Assembly: GCA_001787465.1 (NCBI GenBank)
Contig: MFXJ01000024.1
Location: forward strand, 1-11,415
Length of the DNA stretch: 11,415 bases
From: Candidatus Peregrinibacteria bacterium RIFOXYB2_FULL_32_7
GTDB taxonomy: Bacteria > Patescibacteriota > Gracilibacteria > UBA1369 > GWF2-33-10
Reading direction: 5' to 3'
Shown: positions 1-6,557 of the stretch, in pieces
How the letters are laid out: the number at the start of each line of letters is the position of its first letter
How positions within the stretch are numbered: the stretch's first letter is position 1
Translations under genes and position numbers: made by a program
Notes under the pieces: generated by a model
The model's database searches: none
The model's input: only the letters and a program-made list of their open reading frames with translations
Told to the model about the DNA's origin: nothing

Positions 1-743
1 TCACTATTTGTATTTACCACTTTAAATGAAATTTCTTTTTTAGAAATTCTTTTTTCATCTAAAAGTACTCTATATACAGCCAAAGCCACACCATCCAAAG
101 ATTGTTCTGGAAATTGATTGACAGCTAATTCAACTATTGAAGCTTCATCGCCTCTTAATCTAGGCGCGATATCTTTACTCCATCTATCAAAAGATATATC
201 CATTACTGATATATACCTATCATTATCTCGTATAGCTTTTCGTATTTTAGGTGCCATACTAGTAATTATATCCATTACATTTGTTCTTGCAGCAACTAAT
301 TCTTCTTTCTCTCGCTGAAAATCTCTCACTTCAGCATCGCTTTGCAATACTTTATCAGATGTCCTTTTTAGTTCTTTTAATAATTGGCTATCATTTTGTT
401 TTTCCACCCCACTCCAATCTGCAATTAATTCTAAATATGTTACGGGTCTCCCTTCTCCAGAAGACATCCTTTTCTCAACTCTTAAAGGAACTCCGTGCCA
501 ATTCCCCAATCCTTCTACAAGAGTTTTTGCTTCTCCTTGGAATATATTTGGATTTATATTATTAATTCTTGCTGTATTTACAAAATAATCTGGATTAAAA
601 AATTCAGTTCCATCATAATCTCTATCTCTTTTTAAATCTAAAACAACTGCCGTTTTTTCTCCTTTGGTTGCACGTAACTTTAAACTAGAAACTGCCGCCT
701 CTACTGAAATACTTGTTTCTGGAGATCTCCATCTCTCTCTCTC
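1..743 (-). pseudogene. C-terminal continuation of the frameshifted gene, partial, unknown function
   Basis: This frame is open for about 247 codons from the TAG at 744-746 to the window edge, with no plausible start near its upstream end; the first ATG is near 466. It overlaps the end of the 701-1240 reading frame. Deleting one GA unit from the (GA)6 tract at 732-743 joins the two, giving a protein of more than 410 residues that continues beyond the window. The product is soluble-looking. It has a beta-rich start (KTAVVLDLKRDRDYDGTEFF), a strand-like PVTYLELIADW near 420-450, a charged helical stretch around 290-390 and an all-alpha-looking end. I do not recognise a family. The long open frame argues that it is or recently was translated. 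It is listed as broken only because the present repeat number disconnects it from its start. Confidence 0.6.
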
Positions 744-1240
744 CTAGACTCTTCTCTATCACCAAAGTGATCATTTAATGGATTATTATAAGCTCCTGAT
801 ACTTGTTGTGGATTTGCCAATATCCCTAAACTTGAAATTCTTCCTAATATTTCAGAATTTACCTTCATCCAATCAGCTGAATTTTTTATAGGTTGCCCGG
901 GAACAAGTGGTAAATCTTTTTCAGGAGCATAATCAATTGAGCTATAACCTAAATTTACAATTACCGTTTTTCCAGATTCACCTGCCTTTAATACAGCAGG
1001 TCTATAAGCTCTATCATATGTTGGGTCTGCTAATAAACTGGCCGTATTAAATACAATAAATAAATCGGCCCTAGTCCTCTCTCTTTGTGCTTGAGCTGTT
1101 TCACACCCTGGTATGAAGCCCCATGAAGTTATTACTTCATGACCTTGCCGTTGTAATAAATTAGCTAAATCTCTATATTGAGAGGAATGTGACACTTTTG
1201 CTGAATCTGCATCAGCTGCAATTATTGATATACGTCCCAT
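701..1240 (-). CDS. N-terminal part of a frameshifted gene, TIR-like alpha/beta domain (tentative)
   Basis: The 179-residue product reads as alternating beta strands and helices: strand at residues 3-9, helix 21-33, strand 35-40, strand 58-65 (ADLFIVF), strand 91-97 (KTVIVNL). The order ITSW..IPG.E, then ADLFIVF..SLLADPTYD, then VIVNLGY..IDY, then DLPLVPGQPI resembles bacterial TIR domains, which use NAD or act as effector-associated modules. No glutamate sits where TIR NADases usually carry the catalytic one (the stretch is YDRAYRPAV), so activity is doubtful. This assignment is by eye. From about residue 167 the frame is probably wrong: at a (GA)6 tract it runs to a nearby TAG, while the frame two bases away stays open to the window edge. 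The ATG at 1240 follows a promoter 22-35 bases upstream and has no Shine-Dalgarno sequence. Alternatives are a nucleoside deoxyribosyltransferase-like or another Rossmann-like fold. Confidence 0.7.
   Translation of the reverse strand: MGRISIIAADADSAKVSHSSQYRDLANLLQRQGHEVITSWGFIPGCETAQAQRERTRADLFIVFNTASLLADPTYDRAYRPAVLKAGESGKTVIVNLGYSSIDYAPEKDLPLVPGQPIKNSADWMKVNSEILGRISSLGILANPQQVSGAYNNPLNDHFGDREESRRERDGDLQKQVFQ
732..743 (-). repeat. (GA)6 dinucleotide tract at the frameshift point
   Basis: Six GA units on the minus strand lie exactly where the reading frame of the TIR-like gene breaks. With six units the frame ends 13 codons later at TAG. With five or eight units it would run into the long open frame that continues to position 1. 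This is the arrangement expected of a slippage-controlled on/off switch, but a sequencing indel would look the same. Confidence 0.8.
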
Positions 1241-1269
1241 ATATTATTTTTTTTAATGGCTAATAGCAC

Positions 1270-1296
1270 AGGATAACATCTCTCTCTCTTTGTCAA
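1270..1296 (-). promoter_or_regulatory. Promoter of the TIR-like gene with a (GA)5 repeat in its spacer
   Basis: On the minus strand a perfect -35 TTGACA (1291-1296) is followed by a 15-base spacer and an extended -10 TG-T-TATCCT (TG at 1277-1278, -10 at 1270-1275). The spacer is AA, then (GA)5 at 1279-1288, then TGT. Adding one GA unit gives 17 bases, the sigma-70 optimum, so repeat length would set promoter strength. Transcription would start near 1263, about 22 bases before the ATG at 1240. Confidence 0.65.
1279..1288 (-). repeat. (GA)5 dinucleotide tract in the promoter spacer
   Basis: Five GA units (TC on the plus strand) lie between the -35 and -10 boxes of the leftward gene. A further (GA/CT)4 run lies inside the same gene at 1077-1084, encoding RER at residues 53-55. 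Confidence 0.85.
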
Positions 1297-1339
1297 TGAT
1301 AAATAATTTCAAGTTTTTTTAAATAAGGATAAAATGTAC

Positions 1340-1379
1340 TTGCGGTATGTTTTTACATGATAAACTAAAACTTAAGTTT
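1340..1379 (+). promoter_or_regulatory. Possible promoter and palindromic operator for the DUF4143 ATPase
   Basis: TTGCGG (1340-1345), a 15-base spacer and an extended -10 TG-A-TAAACT (TG 1358-1359, hexamer 1361-1366) form a weak promoter candidate on the plus strand. A perfect 12-base palindrome, AAACTTAAGTTT (1368-1379), falls where transcription would begin, 8 bases before the ATG at 1388. It could be a repressor site. In AT-rich DNA a palindrome this long can also arise by chance. Confidence 0.35.
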
Positions 1380-1387
1380 AATAAAAC

Positions 1388-2521
1388 ATGTTCAATCGAA
1401 TACAAAAAGTAGAAAGTATAGAAGATTCCAGTCGTTTCCTTTGGGGACCTAGACAGTGTGGCAAAAGCAGTCTCCTTAAAAAACTTTTTCCACAGTCTCC
1501 TTATTTTGACTTGTTGCGCTCTGAAGAATTCCATCGTTTAACTTTTGAGCCTTGGTTGTTACGCGAATCTCTTGGGGAAAATCCAAAATTTCCAATTATT
1601 ATAGACGAAGTACAAAAAATTCCTTTACTTCTTGATGAAGTGCAGTGGATGATTGTAAATAAAGGATTTCAATTTATACTTTGCGGATCAAGTGCTAGGA
1701 AATTAAAAAGAGGAGGGGGCAATTTACTTGACGGAAGAGCTATACGATATGAGTTATTTCCTTTAGTTTCAAAAGAAATACCTGATTTTGATCTAATTAG
1801 AGCTTTGAATCATGGACTTTTACCAAAACATTATTTGTCTAATTCTCCAAAAATCTTTTTAAAATCATATATCGGTGATTATTTACAACAAGAAATAGTT
1901 GCTGAAGCTCTTATTCGAAATATAAATTCTTTTGCGAAATTTTTAGAAACAGCGGCTTTTTCTAACGGAGAAATGGTAAATTATCAAAATATTGCTACTG
2001 ATTGTGGTGTTAGCAGTCCAACTGCTAAAGAATATTTTCAAATCCTAAGTGATACTTTACTGGGAAGATTTGTTGAATCTTATAGAAAAAAAGCAAAAAG
2101 AAGAGTTATTCATGCTCCTAAATTTTATTTTTTTGATGTCGGAATAGTAAATTCATTATTAAATAGAGAAAATATTATTCCAAAAACTGAAGTATTTGGC
2201 AGGGCTTTTGAGCATTTTATTTTTCAAGAACTAATTGCTCATAGTCATTATTCAGGACTTTCTTATGATATTAAATATTGGAGAACATCTTCAGGTTTTG
2301 AAGTCGATTTTATTCTTGGAGATGAAGTGGCTATTGAAGTCAAAGGCACAGATTTGGTTCATCATTATCAACTCAAAAATCTCAAAGCTTTTAATGAAGA
2401 ATATAAAACAAAAAGATCCATTGTTGTTTCACTTGATTTAAGGCCAAGACAAATTGATAATATAGAAATTCTGCCTTGGAAGGTGTTTTTGGAAGAGTTA
2501 TGGGAAGGAAAAGTTATTTAA
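1388..2521 (+). CDS. AAA_14/DUF4143 family ATP-binding protein
   Basis: The 377-residue protein has the architecture of the common AAA_14 plus DUF4143 ATPases. Walker A is GPRQCGKSS at residues 20-28, Walker B is PIIIDEVQ at 70-77, and a sensor-1-like LCGSSARKL lies at 99-107, with GGGNLLDGR just after. The C-terminal part carries FEHFIFQEL, then YWRTSSGFEVDF and AIEVKG. D307, E317 and K319 form a D-x9-E-x-K pattern, and the DUF4143 region is thought to have a PD-(D/E)xK nuclease-like fold. Length and the ILPWKVFLEEL end are normal, so the gene looks intact. The cellular role of the family is not established; members are mobile and often stand alone. It is divergent from the TIR-like gene, from which 147 bases separate it. 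No Shine-Dalgarno sequence precedes the ATG. The family call is firm; nuclease activity is inference. Confidence 0.9.
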   Translation: MFNRIQKVESIEDSSRFLWGPRQCGKSSLLKKLFPQSPYFDLLRSEEFHRLTFEPWLLRESLGENPKFPIIIDEVQKIPLLLDEVQWMIVNKGFQFILCGSSARKLKRGGGNLLDGRAIRYELFPLVSKEIPDFDLIRALNHGLLPKHYLSNSPKIFLKSYIGDYLQQEIVAEALIRNINSFAKFLETAAFSNGEMVNYQNIATDCGVSSPTAKEYFQILSDTLLGRFVESYRKKAKRRVIHAPKFYFFDVGIVNSLLNRENIIPKTEVFGRAFEHFIFQELIAHSHYSGLSYDIKYWRTSSGFEVDFILGDEVAIEVKGTDLVHHYQLKNLKAFNEEYKTKRSIVVSLDLRPRQIDNIEILPWKVFLEELWEGKVI

Positions 2522-2592
2522 AGTTCCCGCTTGAATATGCTGTTGAAATGAATAAGTTGATTGAAATGGAGATGGAGGGCAGTGTAGGATAA
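2500..2592 (+). CDS. Possible 30-residue small ORF overlapping the ATPase end
   Basis: An ATG at 2500, inside the last codons of the ATPase in another frame, opens a 30-codon frame ending in TAA at 2590-2592. The product begins MGRKSYLKF, has an acidic amphipathic stretch (MNKLIEMEMEG) and resembles nothing I recognise. It could be a coupled small protein, the remnant of a former downstream gene, or chance. Confidence 0.15.
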   Translation: MGRKSYLKFPLEYAVEMNKLIEMEMEGSVG

Positions 2593-2625
2593 TTATGAAT
2601 TTTAGATTTTAAATTTTAAATTACT
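2591..2625 (+). other. AT-rich low-complexity intergenic segment before the SufD-like gene
   Basis: Nearly pure A/T with repeated ATTTTAAA-type words. It begins with AATTATGAATT, whose reverse complement AATTCATAATT recurs at 4461-4471 just before another plus-strand gene. An ATG at 2595 opens only five codons before TAA. No convincing promoter or ribosome binding site was seen. Confidence 0.4.
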
Positions 2626-3423
2626 TTGTCAAAAACTTTAATTCTCAAAAAATCAAAAAAATTCTTAAGCCTCGATAAATCTTTAGAAAAAATTAAAATT
2701 TGCGAGGAAGTGCAAGCCGTATTTGTTATTGATCCTACAAAAATTCATTTAACAGAAATTAAAATCGCGAAAAATTCATCTCTACATTTGCTTTATTTCT
2801 GTAATCGGATTTTTGAAAAAAATTGGAATGTAAATACAAAAATTTTTTTAAAAGATAATGCGCAAAGCAATATCACGCAAATTTATTTTGGAACAAAAAA
2901 TACCTCTATTAATTTTGAGGTTTTTCTAAATGGAAAAAATTCAGTTTCCAATATTTACGCTGTATATTTTGCCGATAAATCTCAAAATTGCGATTTTCAA
3001 ATTGCTAACAATTTTATTGGACAAGGAAATGAAGGAGAAGTCCTGATCAAAGGAATTGTTTGTGATCAAGCCAAAGTTAAAGTTGATGGACAAATAAAAA
3101 TTTCAAAAAAAGCCCATGAAACCAAAGCAATGCTGATTGAAAACAGCTTAATGCTTAACGAAACTGCTGAAATCACACATCTTCCTGTCCTAAGAATCAA
3201 CACCAATGATGTCAGAGCTTCTCACGCCGCTTCAATTACACGCTTAAATGAAGAAGATTTATTTTATTTAAAATCAAGAGGACTCAAAGAAAACTTAAGC
3301 AAACAGCTATTAATTGACGCTTTTCTATCCACAACTTTCACCAAAGACAAAACTTTTGAAAGATATTTTTGCAAAATCAATAAAAAAGTTTTAGAAAAAT
3401 TTGAGAATAATTCTATAATATAG
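2626..3423 (+). CDS. sufD: SufD-like (SufB/SufD family) Fe-S cluster assembly protein
   Basis: This 265-residue protein matches the SufBD core family (PF01458), a beta-helical scaffold that with SufB and the SufC ATPase builds iron-sulphur clusters in the cytoplasm. The signature is near the C-terminus: LPVLRINTNDVRASHAAS, then LNEEDLFYLKSRGL. H200 in ASHAAS corresponds to the conserved SufD histidine (H360 in E. coli), and the NDV/ASH form favours SufD over SufB. It is much shorter than E. coli SufD (423 residues), lacking most of the N-terminal helical region. The start is TTG at 2626; an in-frame TAA at 2617-2619 rules out a useful upstream start, and the first internal ATG is too far in. 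No sufB or sufC lies beside it here. It ends inside the tail of the convergent mdh gene, overlapping by 11 bases. The family is clear; the subunit type is probable. Confidence 0.85.
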   Translation: MSKTLILKKSKKFLSLDKSLEKIKICEEVQAVFVIDPTKIHLTEIKIAKNSSLHLLYFCNRIFEKNWNVNTKIFLKDNAQSNITQIYFGTKNTSINFEVFLNGKNSVSNIYAVYFADKSQNCDFQIANNFIGQGNEGEVLIKGIVCDQAKVKVDGQIKISKKAHETKAMLIENSLMLNETAEITHLPVLRINTNDVRASHAASITRLNEEDLFYLKSRGLKENLSKQLLIDAFLSTTFTKDKTFERYFCKINKKVLEKFENNSII

Positions 3424-4330
3424 CTATCATTTTTTTTACATGTTCAGCCGCTTTCTCTAATCTTAATTGTTCATCTTTCGTTAAATTAATTTCAATAATT
3501 TCACTTATTCCATCTTTATTTAATTTCAAAGGCACGCCTAAATAAATATCATTAAATCCATACTGCCCACACAAATATCCTGAAGCTGGTAAAATTTTTC
3601 TTTGATTTCTAACTATTGCTTGCGTCATTTCAAAAATCGCTCCTGCTGGCGCAAAATAAGCACTTCCTGTTTTTAAATAAGAAATAATTTCAGCTCCAGC
3701 ATTAATAGTCCTCTGAACTAAATCATCAATATCTTTTGGTGGTAAAATTTCCACTAAAGGACGGCCAGCAACAAACGTATGATTAATAATTGGCACCATT
3801 GGCGCTCCATGCGTTCCCAAAACTATTGTTTGCACTTGGCTAGCTGAAACTTGAAGTTTCTCAGCAATAAAAGCACGGAAACGTTCTGTATCAAGCAGTC
3901 CAGCCATACCAATAACTTTTTTGGAATCAAATCCTGATAATTTATGAACTAAATAAGTCATAGCATCCAAAGGATTAGTCACGCATATCAAAATACTCTT
4001 AGGAGCATATTTCACAATATTAGGGACAATAGCTTTAACAACTTCAGCATTTTTATACAATAAATCATCTCTACTCATCCCCTCAACACGTGGAAATCCT
4101 GCGCTAATAATAATAATATCAGAATTTTCTATCATTTGATAATCTCCAGTACCGCAAATCATCACGTCTGACTGCAATGAAGGAGCGGCTTGCATCAAAT
4201 CAAGCGCCTTGCCTTTTGCCATATCAGCATCTTTATCAAGTAAAATTAACTCATGACACATCTTGCGTTCAACTAATCGATACGCAGTTGTCGCACCTAC
4301 GAAACCAGCTCCAATAATAGAAATTTTCAT
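3413..4330 (-). CDS. mdh: NAD-dependent malate dehydrogenase (LDH-like type)
   Basis: It interconverts malate and oxaloacetate with NAD(H) in the cytoplasm. The 305-residue product has the complete LDH/MDH layout: GAGFVG at residues 7-12, D32 ending the second strand (NAD over NADP), N119 in VTNPLD, D147 and R150 in LLDTERFR, and catalytic H174 in GTHGAP. The specificity loop reads GFPRVEGMSR, with arginine at position 81 (position 102 in LDH numbering), where lactate dehydrogenases carry glutamine, and R87 after it. This supports malate as substrate. An extended -10 lies about 38 bases upstream of the ATG. The 3' end overlaps sufD tail-to-tail by 11 bases, and no terminator is visible between the two. 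Confidence 0.93.
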   Translation of the reverse strand: MKISIIGAGFVGATTAYRLVERKMCHELILLDKDADMAKGKALDLMQAAPSLQSDVMICGTGDYQMIENSDIIIISAGFPRVEGMSRDDLLYKNAEVVKAIVPNIVKYAPKSILICVTNPLDAMTYLVHKLSGFDSKKVIGMAGLLDTERFRAFIAEKLQVSASQVQTIVLGTHGAPMVPIINHTFVAGRPLVEILPPKDIDDLVQRTINAGAEIISYLKTGSAYFAPAGAIFEMTQAIVRNQRKILPASGYLCGQYGFNDIYLGVPLKLNKDGISEIIEINLTKDEQLRLEKAAEHVKKMIAIL

Positions 4331-4368
4331 ATTAATAGGATAATTTTTACGTTTTTTACAACACCTAC

Positions 4369-4377
4369 ATTATAACA
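4369..4377 (-). promoter_or_regulatory. Extended -10 promoter element for mdh
   Basis: On the minus strand TG-T-TATAAT is a perfect extended -10 (hexamer 4369-4374, TG at 4376-4377). A TTGCAA is present upstream but only 14 bases from the -10, so the -35 is uncertain. Transcription would start near 4362, giving a leader of about 32 bases before the ATG at 4330. Confidence 0.6.
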
Positions 4378-4440
4378 ATTCTCTTATATTGCAAACTAAA
4401 TTTCTTCGCATAAACGAAAGATCATTTTACAATAAAGATA

Positions 4441-4478
4441 ATTCACTATTCACAATTTATAATTCATAATTTTTTAAA
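4441..4478 (+). promoter_or_regulatory. AT-rich upstream region with possible -10 for the 4479 gene
   Basis: TATAAT at 4458-4463 lies 15 bases before the ATG at 4479, which would leave a leader of under 10 bases. No good -35 is seen. The stretch is built of repeated TTCA(C/T)AATT-like words (TTCACTATTCACAATTTATA) and contains AATTCATAATT, an inverted match to 2591-2601. Confidence 0.3.
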
Positions 4479-4871
4479 ATGTCTTTCCCACAAATCCTTC
4501 CGATATACTTCGGCATCATGGTAATCATACTTCGTCTTCCTGGGCTCGTCTATCCTCATAAATTTAAAAAAGTCTTTTCTGACTTATTAAAAAGTGAAGA
4601 TATGATGAGGTTAATGGGATTATTTATTACTATTCCCGGATTAATTTTGGTTTTGATGTGGGAATTTTATATTGAAGGAGTCTATATTATTCTCCCCATC
4701 ATAGGCGCTTTGTTATTTTTTTTAGGAACAAACATTATATGGATGCCACATTTAATTTATAAAAAAATTCTCAAACCAATTTTAGAACTAAATGATGAAC
4801 AAATCAGAGCAATTTGTTTAATCAAAATTTTAATCGCATGCTGGATCGTATATTTAGGATTTAATTATTAA
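4479..4871 (+). CDS. Small four-helix membrane protein with internal duplication, unknown function
   Basis: The 130-residue product is strongly hydrophobic, with about four membrane segments near residues 6-25, 44-63, 67-88 and 108-127. Two short amphipathic loops resemble one another: PHKFKKVFSDLLKSEDMMRL before segment 2, and PHLIYKKILKPILELNDEQ before segment 4. Each is followed by a helix starting near a leucine-rich turn. This implies duplication of a two-helix unit. The pattern recalls DUF2065/YjeT-like small membrane proteins, but that is a loose resemblance. It has no signal peptidase site, catalytic motif or ribosome binding site. It is followed at 100 bases by the 512-residue gene, which has its own promoter. 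Confidence 0.75.
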   Translation: MSFPQILPIYFGIMVIILRLPGLVYPHKFKKVFSDLLKSEDMMRLMGLFITIPGLILVLMWEFYIEGVYIILPIIGALLFFLGTNIIWMPHLIYKKILKPILELNDEQIRAICLIKILIACWIVYLGFNY

Positions 4872-4918
4872 GAAACCGTAACGAAAAAATTTAAAAGACT
4901 CTTATATAAAATTTTCAT

Positions 4919-4961
4919 AATATTTAAAATATTTTGCTTTTTTAAAATATCGGCATATAAT
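4919..4961 (+). promoter_or_regulatory. Promoter of the 512-residue gene, nearly leaderless, with abutting inverted repeat
   Basis: TTGCTT (4934-4939), a 16-base spacer and a perfect TATAAT (4956-4961) lie just before the ATG at 4973, so the transcript would begin within about 5 bases of the start codon. The inverted repeat AATATTT-A-AAATATT (4919-4933) ends exactly where the -35 begins and could bind a regulator, although its composition makes chance possible. Confidence 0.6.
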
Positions 4962-4972
4962 AAAATTTAACT

Positions 4973-6511
4973 ATGTCAAACGAACAAGCACCATCATTAA
5001 ATTCTATTTATCTAACCGCTAGCTCAGCAGAAGATCGTTCGCGCGACAAAACAGACTCGTTAGCAAAAAAAATGGCTTTACAAATAGTAAAAGCTATTCG
5101 TGAAAATTTACAAAACAGATTAGAAGGAGTAAATCCGCTTCAAATAAACGAAATATATTTAGCCTCGCAACTTGCTCCTTTTCTTGATAATGAAAATTTA
5201 GGAATTACTTGCCCGAATGACTCGAACGAGCGGGCTGGAGAAGAATCTACTGAATTAGATGAAGGCAATGAAATTCAACAATTGAGTCTAGATGAAAATG
5301 AAATCCCTAATCAAAATAGAATTAAACAATTTATGCATGCCGTGCGCAAAGAAATTTTTGCACTTTTAACTGATGATAATGAACAAAATAATTTAATACG
5401 ACAAAGTTTACAGGAAGCAAAATTTATCTACACCAGAGTAAAATCAAATATCCAGCCAGTATTACATGAAAAAGCCTTTGCAAGCGTTCAAAATGGGCAA
5501 ACCGTTCTTGTCGCTGGCGCGGAATCAAGACATGGCCTAGATCCAAATCTAATACCAAAAAGCTATAATTTATCAGAAGAACAAAAAGATAAATTTAAAG
5601 AAGGAAATTATCTTGCTGTCGGAGTGGTTGGTGAATTATTAGGAAATGAAGCAAGTAGTAGCATGGGCAAAGTCGTAGAACAAATGTTTATCAATATGAT
5701 TGGAAAAGAAACTTTGAAAGAAAAAAGAACAGAAATAGAAAATTATCTGGACTGGATGTCAGCTTATTCCAGATATATGGCGTTAAAAAATGAACACGCT
5801 TTTAATCCCGAAGGTTTAGAAAAAGATTTTGGTGAACAAATTCGAGCAAGCCAAGAAATTGATAAAGATATTTTAGAACAAATTTATACGCAAATAAATA
5901 CAGCAAGAACAACTGGACAAAGCTTTATCTCAACAAATCATTTATTCACAACTCATAATTGCTGTATCCCAACTAATGGCGCGGCCGCCGCGATCTTCGA
6001 ACCTCAAGCAAATACAAAAGATGGTCTTAACATTCTTGCTTTCACAACTAAAACTAATGATCAAACAATAGCGCATAGATTTGAAAACGAACATCAAGAT
6101 CAAACTATTCAACAAGCTTATAATAAAATAAAAGATCAATATAATTTAGAGGATGATGAAGCGCAAAAAATGCTTTACTGCATTCATAGCGCTTTTGCTG
6201 GACTAATTCCATTATTTTTAGATCCTGTTAAAAAACTTTCAGGTGATGGTCCAATAACACAAATGAAACAATTTACAGAATTATGCCAAGAAAATCCTCA
6301 AAGACTTATTGAACTTGGCATTTTACCATTTGGTGGTCTTTATGGCGGACATCCATCAGCCGCTACTGCACTCACAATCATCAAAGATATTTTCGAGTAT
6401 TTCAGAAATCATCCAAAAAAAGAAGTTTTAGCTCTAATAGCTAGTGTTTGGGGACCTTTGGCTGGAATATCTATGACGTTATTTAAATATTATAAAAAAA
6501 CTGAAGAATAA
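4973..6511 (+). CDS. Unrecognised 512-residue protein with C-terminal hydrophobic segment
   Basis: I recognise no family. There is no signal peptide. Residues 1-110 are polar and acidic with little predicted structure (DRSRDKTDS; later ESTELDEGNE). From about 115 onward the protein looks helical and well folded. Notable pieces are a Cys-Cys pair at 330-331 within THNCCIPTNGAAAA, HSAFAGLIPLF, and a glycine-rich ILPFGGLYGGHPSAA. The last 28 residues begin with a hydrophobic stretch (about 485-504) followed by a basic tail FKYYKKTEE, which would fit a tail anchor. The DNA around 5980-5996 is unusually GC-rich for the gene, encoding the alanine run. The promoter is strong and nearly leaderless. 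The gene converges on glyS, with 46 bases between them and no clear terminator. It is probably real given its length and promoter; function unknown. Confidence 0.85.
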   Translation: MSNEQAPSLNSIYLTASSAEDRSRDKTDSLAKKMALQIVKAIRENLQNRLEGVNPLQINEIYLASQLAPFLDNENLGITCPNDSNERAGEESTELDEGNEIQQLSLDENEIPNQNRIKQFMHAVRKEIFALLTDDNEQNNLIRQSLQEAKFIYTRVKSNIQPVLHEKAFASVQNGQTVLVAGAESRHGLDPNLIPKSYNLSEEQKDKFKEGNYLAVGVVGELLGNEASSSMGKVVEQMFINMIGKETLKEKRTEIENYLDWMSAYSRYMALKNEHAFNPEGLEKDFGEQIRASQEIDKDILEQIYTQINTARTTGQSFISTNHLFTTHNCCIPTNGAAAAIFEPQANTKDGLNILAFTTKTNDQTIAHRFENEHQDQTIQQAYNKIKDQYNLEDDEAQKMLYCIHSAFAGLIPLFLDPVKKLSGDGPITQMKQFTELCQENPQRLIELGILPFGGLYGGHPSAATALTIIKDIFEYFRNHPKKEVLALIASVWGPLAGISMTLFKYYKKTEE

Positions 6512-6557
6512 ATTGATTTTCACTATACCATTCTAAATTCCAAAAATTTTCAATCCT

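Noticed and set aside
118..565. Plus-strand open frames at 118-318 and 281-565
   Set aside because: They oppose the long minus-strand frame, have no recognisable features and overlap each other.
1319..1534. Minus-strand 71-codon frame
   Set aside because: It overlaps the well-supported ATPase start and the intergenic control region; composition is that of an antisense shadow.
3413..4330. Lactate dehydrogenase
   Set aside because: The specificity position is arginine (R81), not glutamine, which favours malate.
5975..5996. GC-rich patch inside the 512-residue gene as a transferred insert
   Set aside because: It is under 25 bases and simply encodes an alanine run in the same frame.
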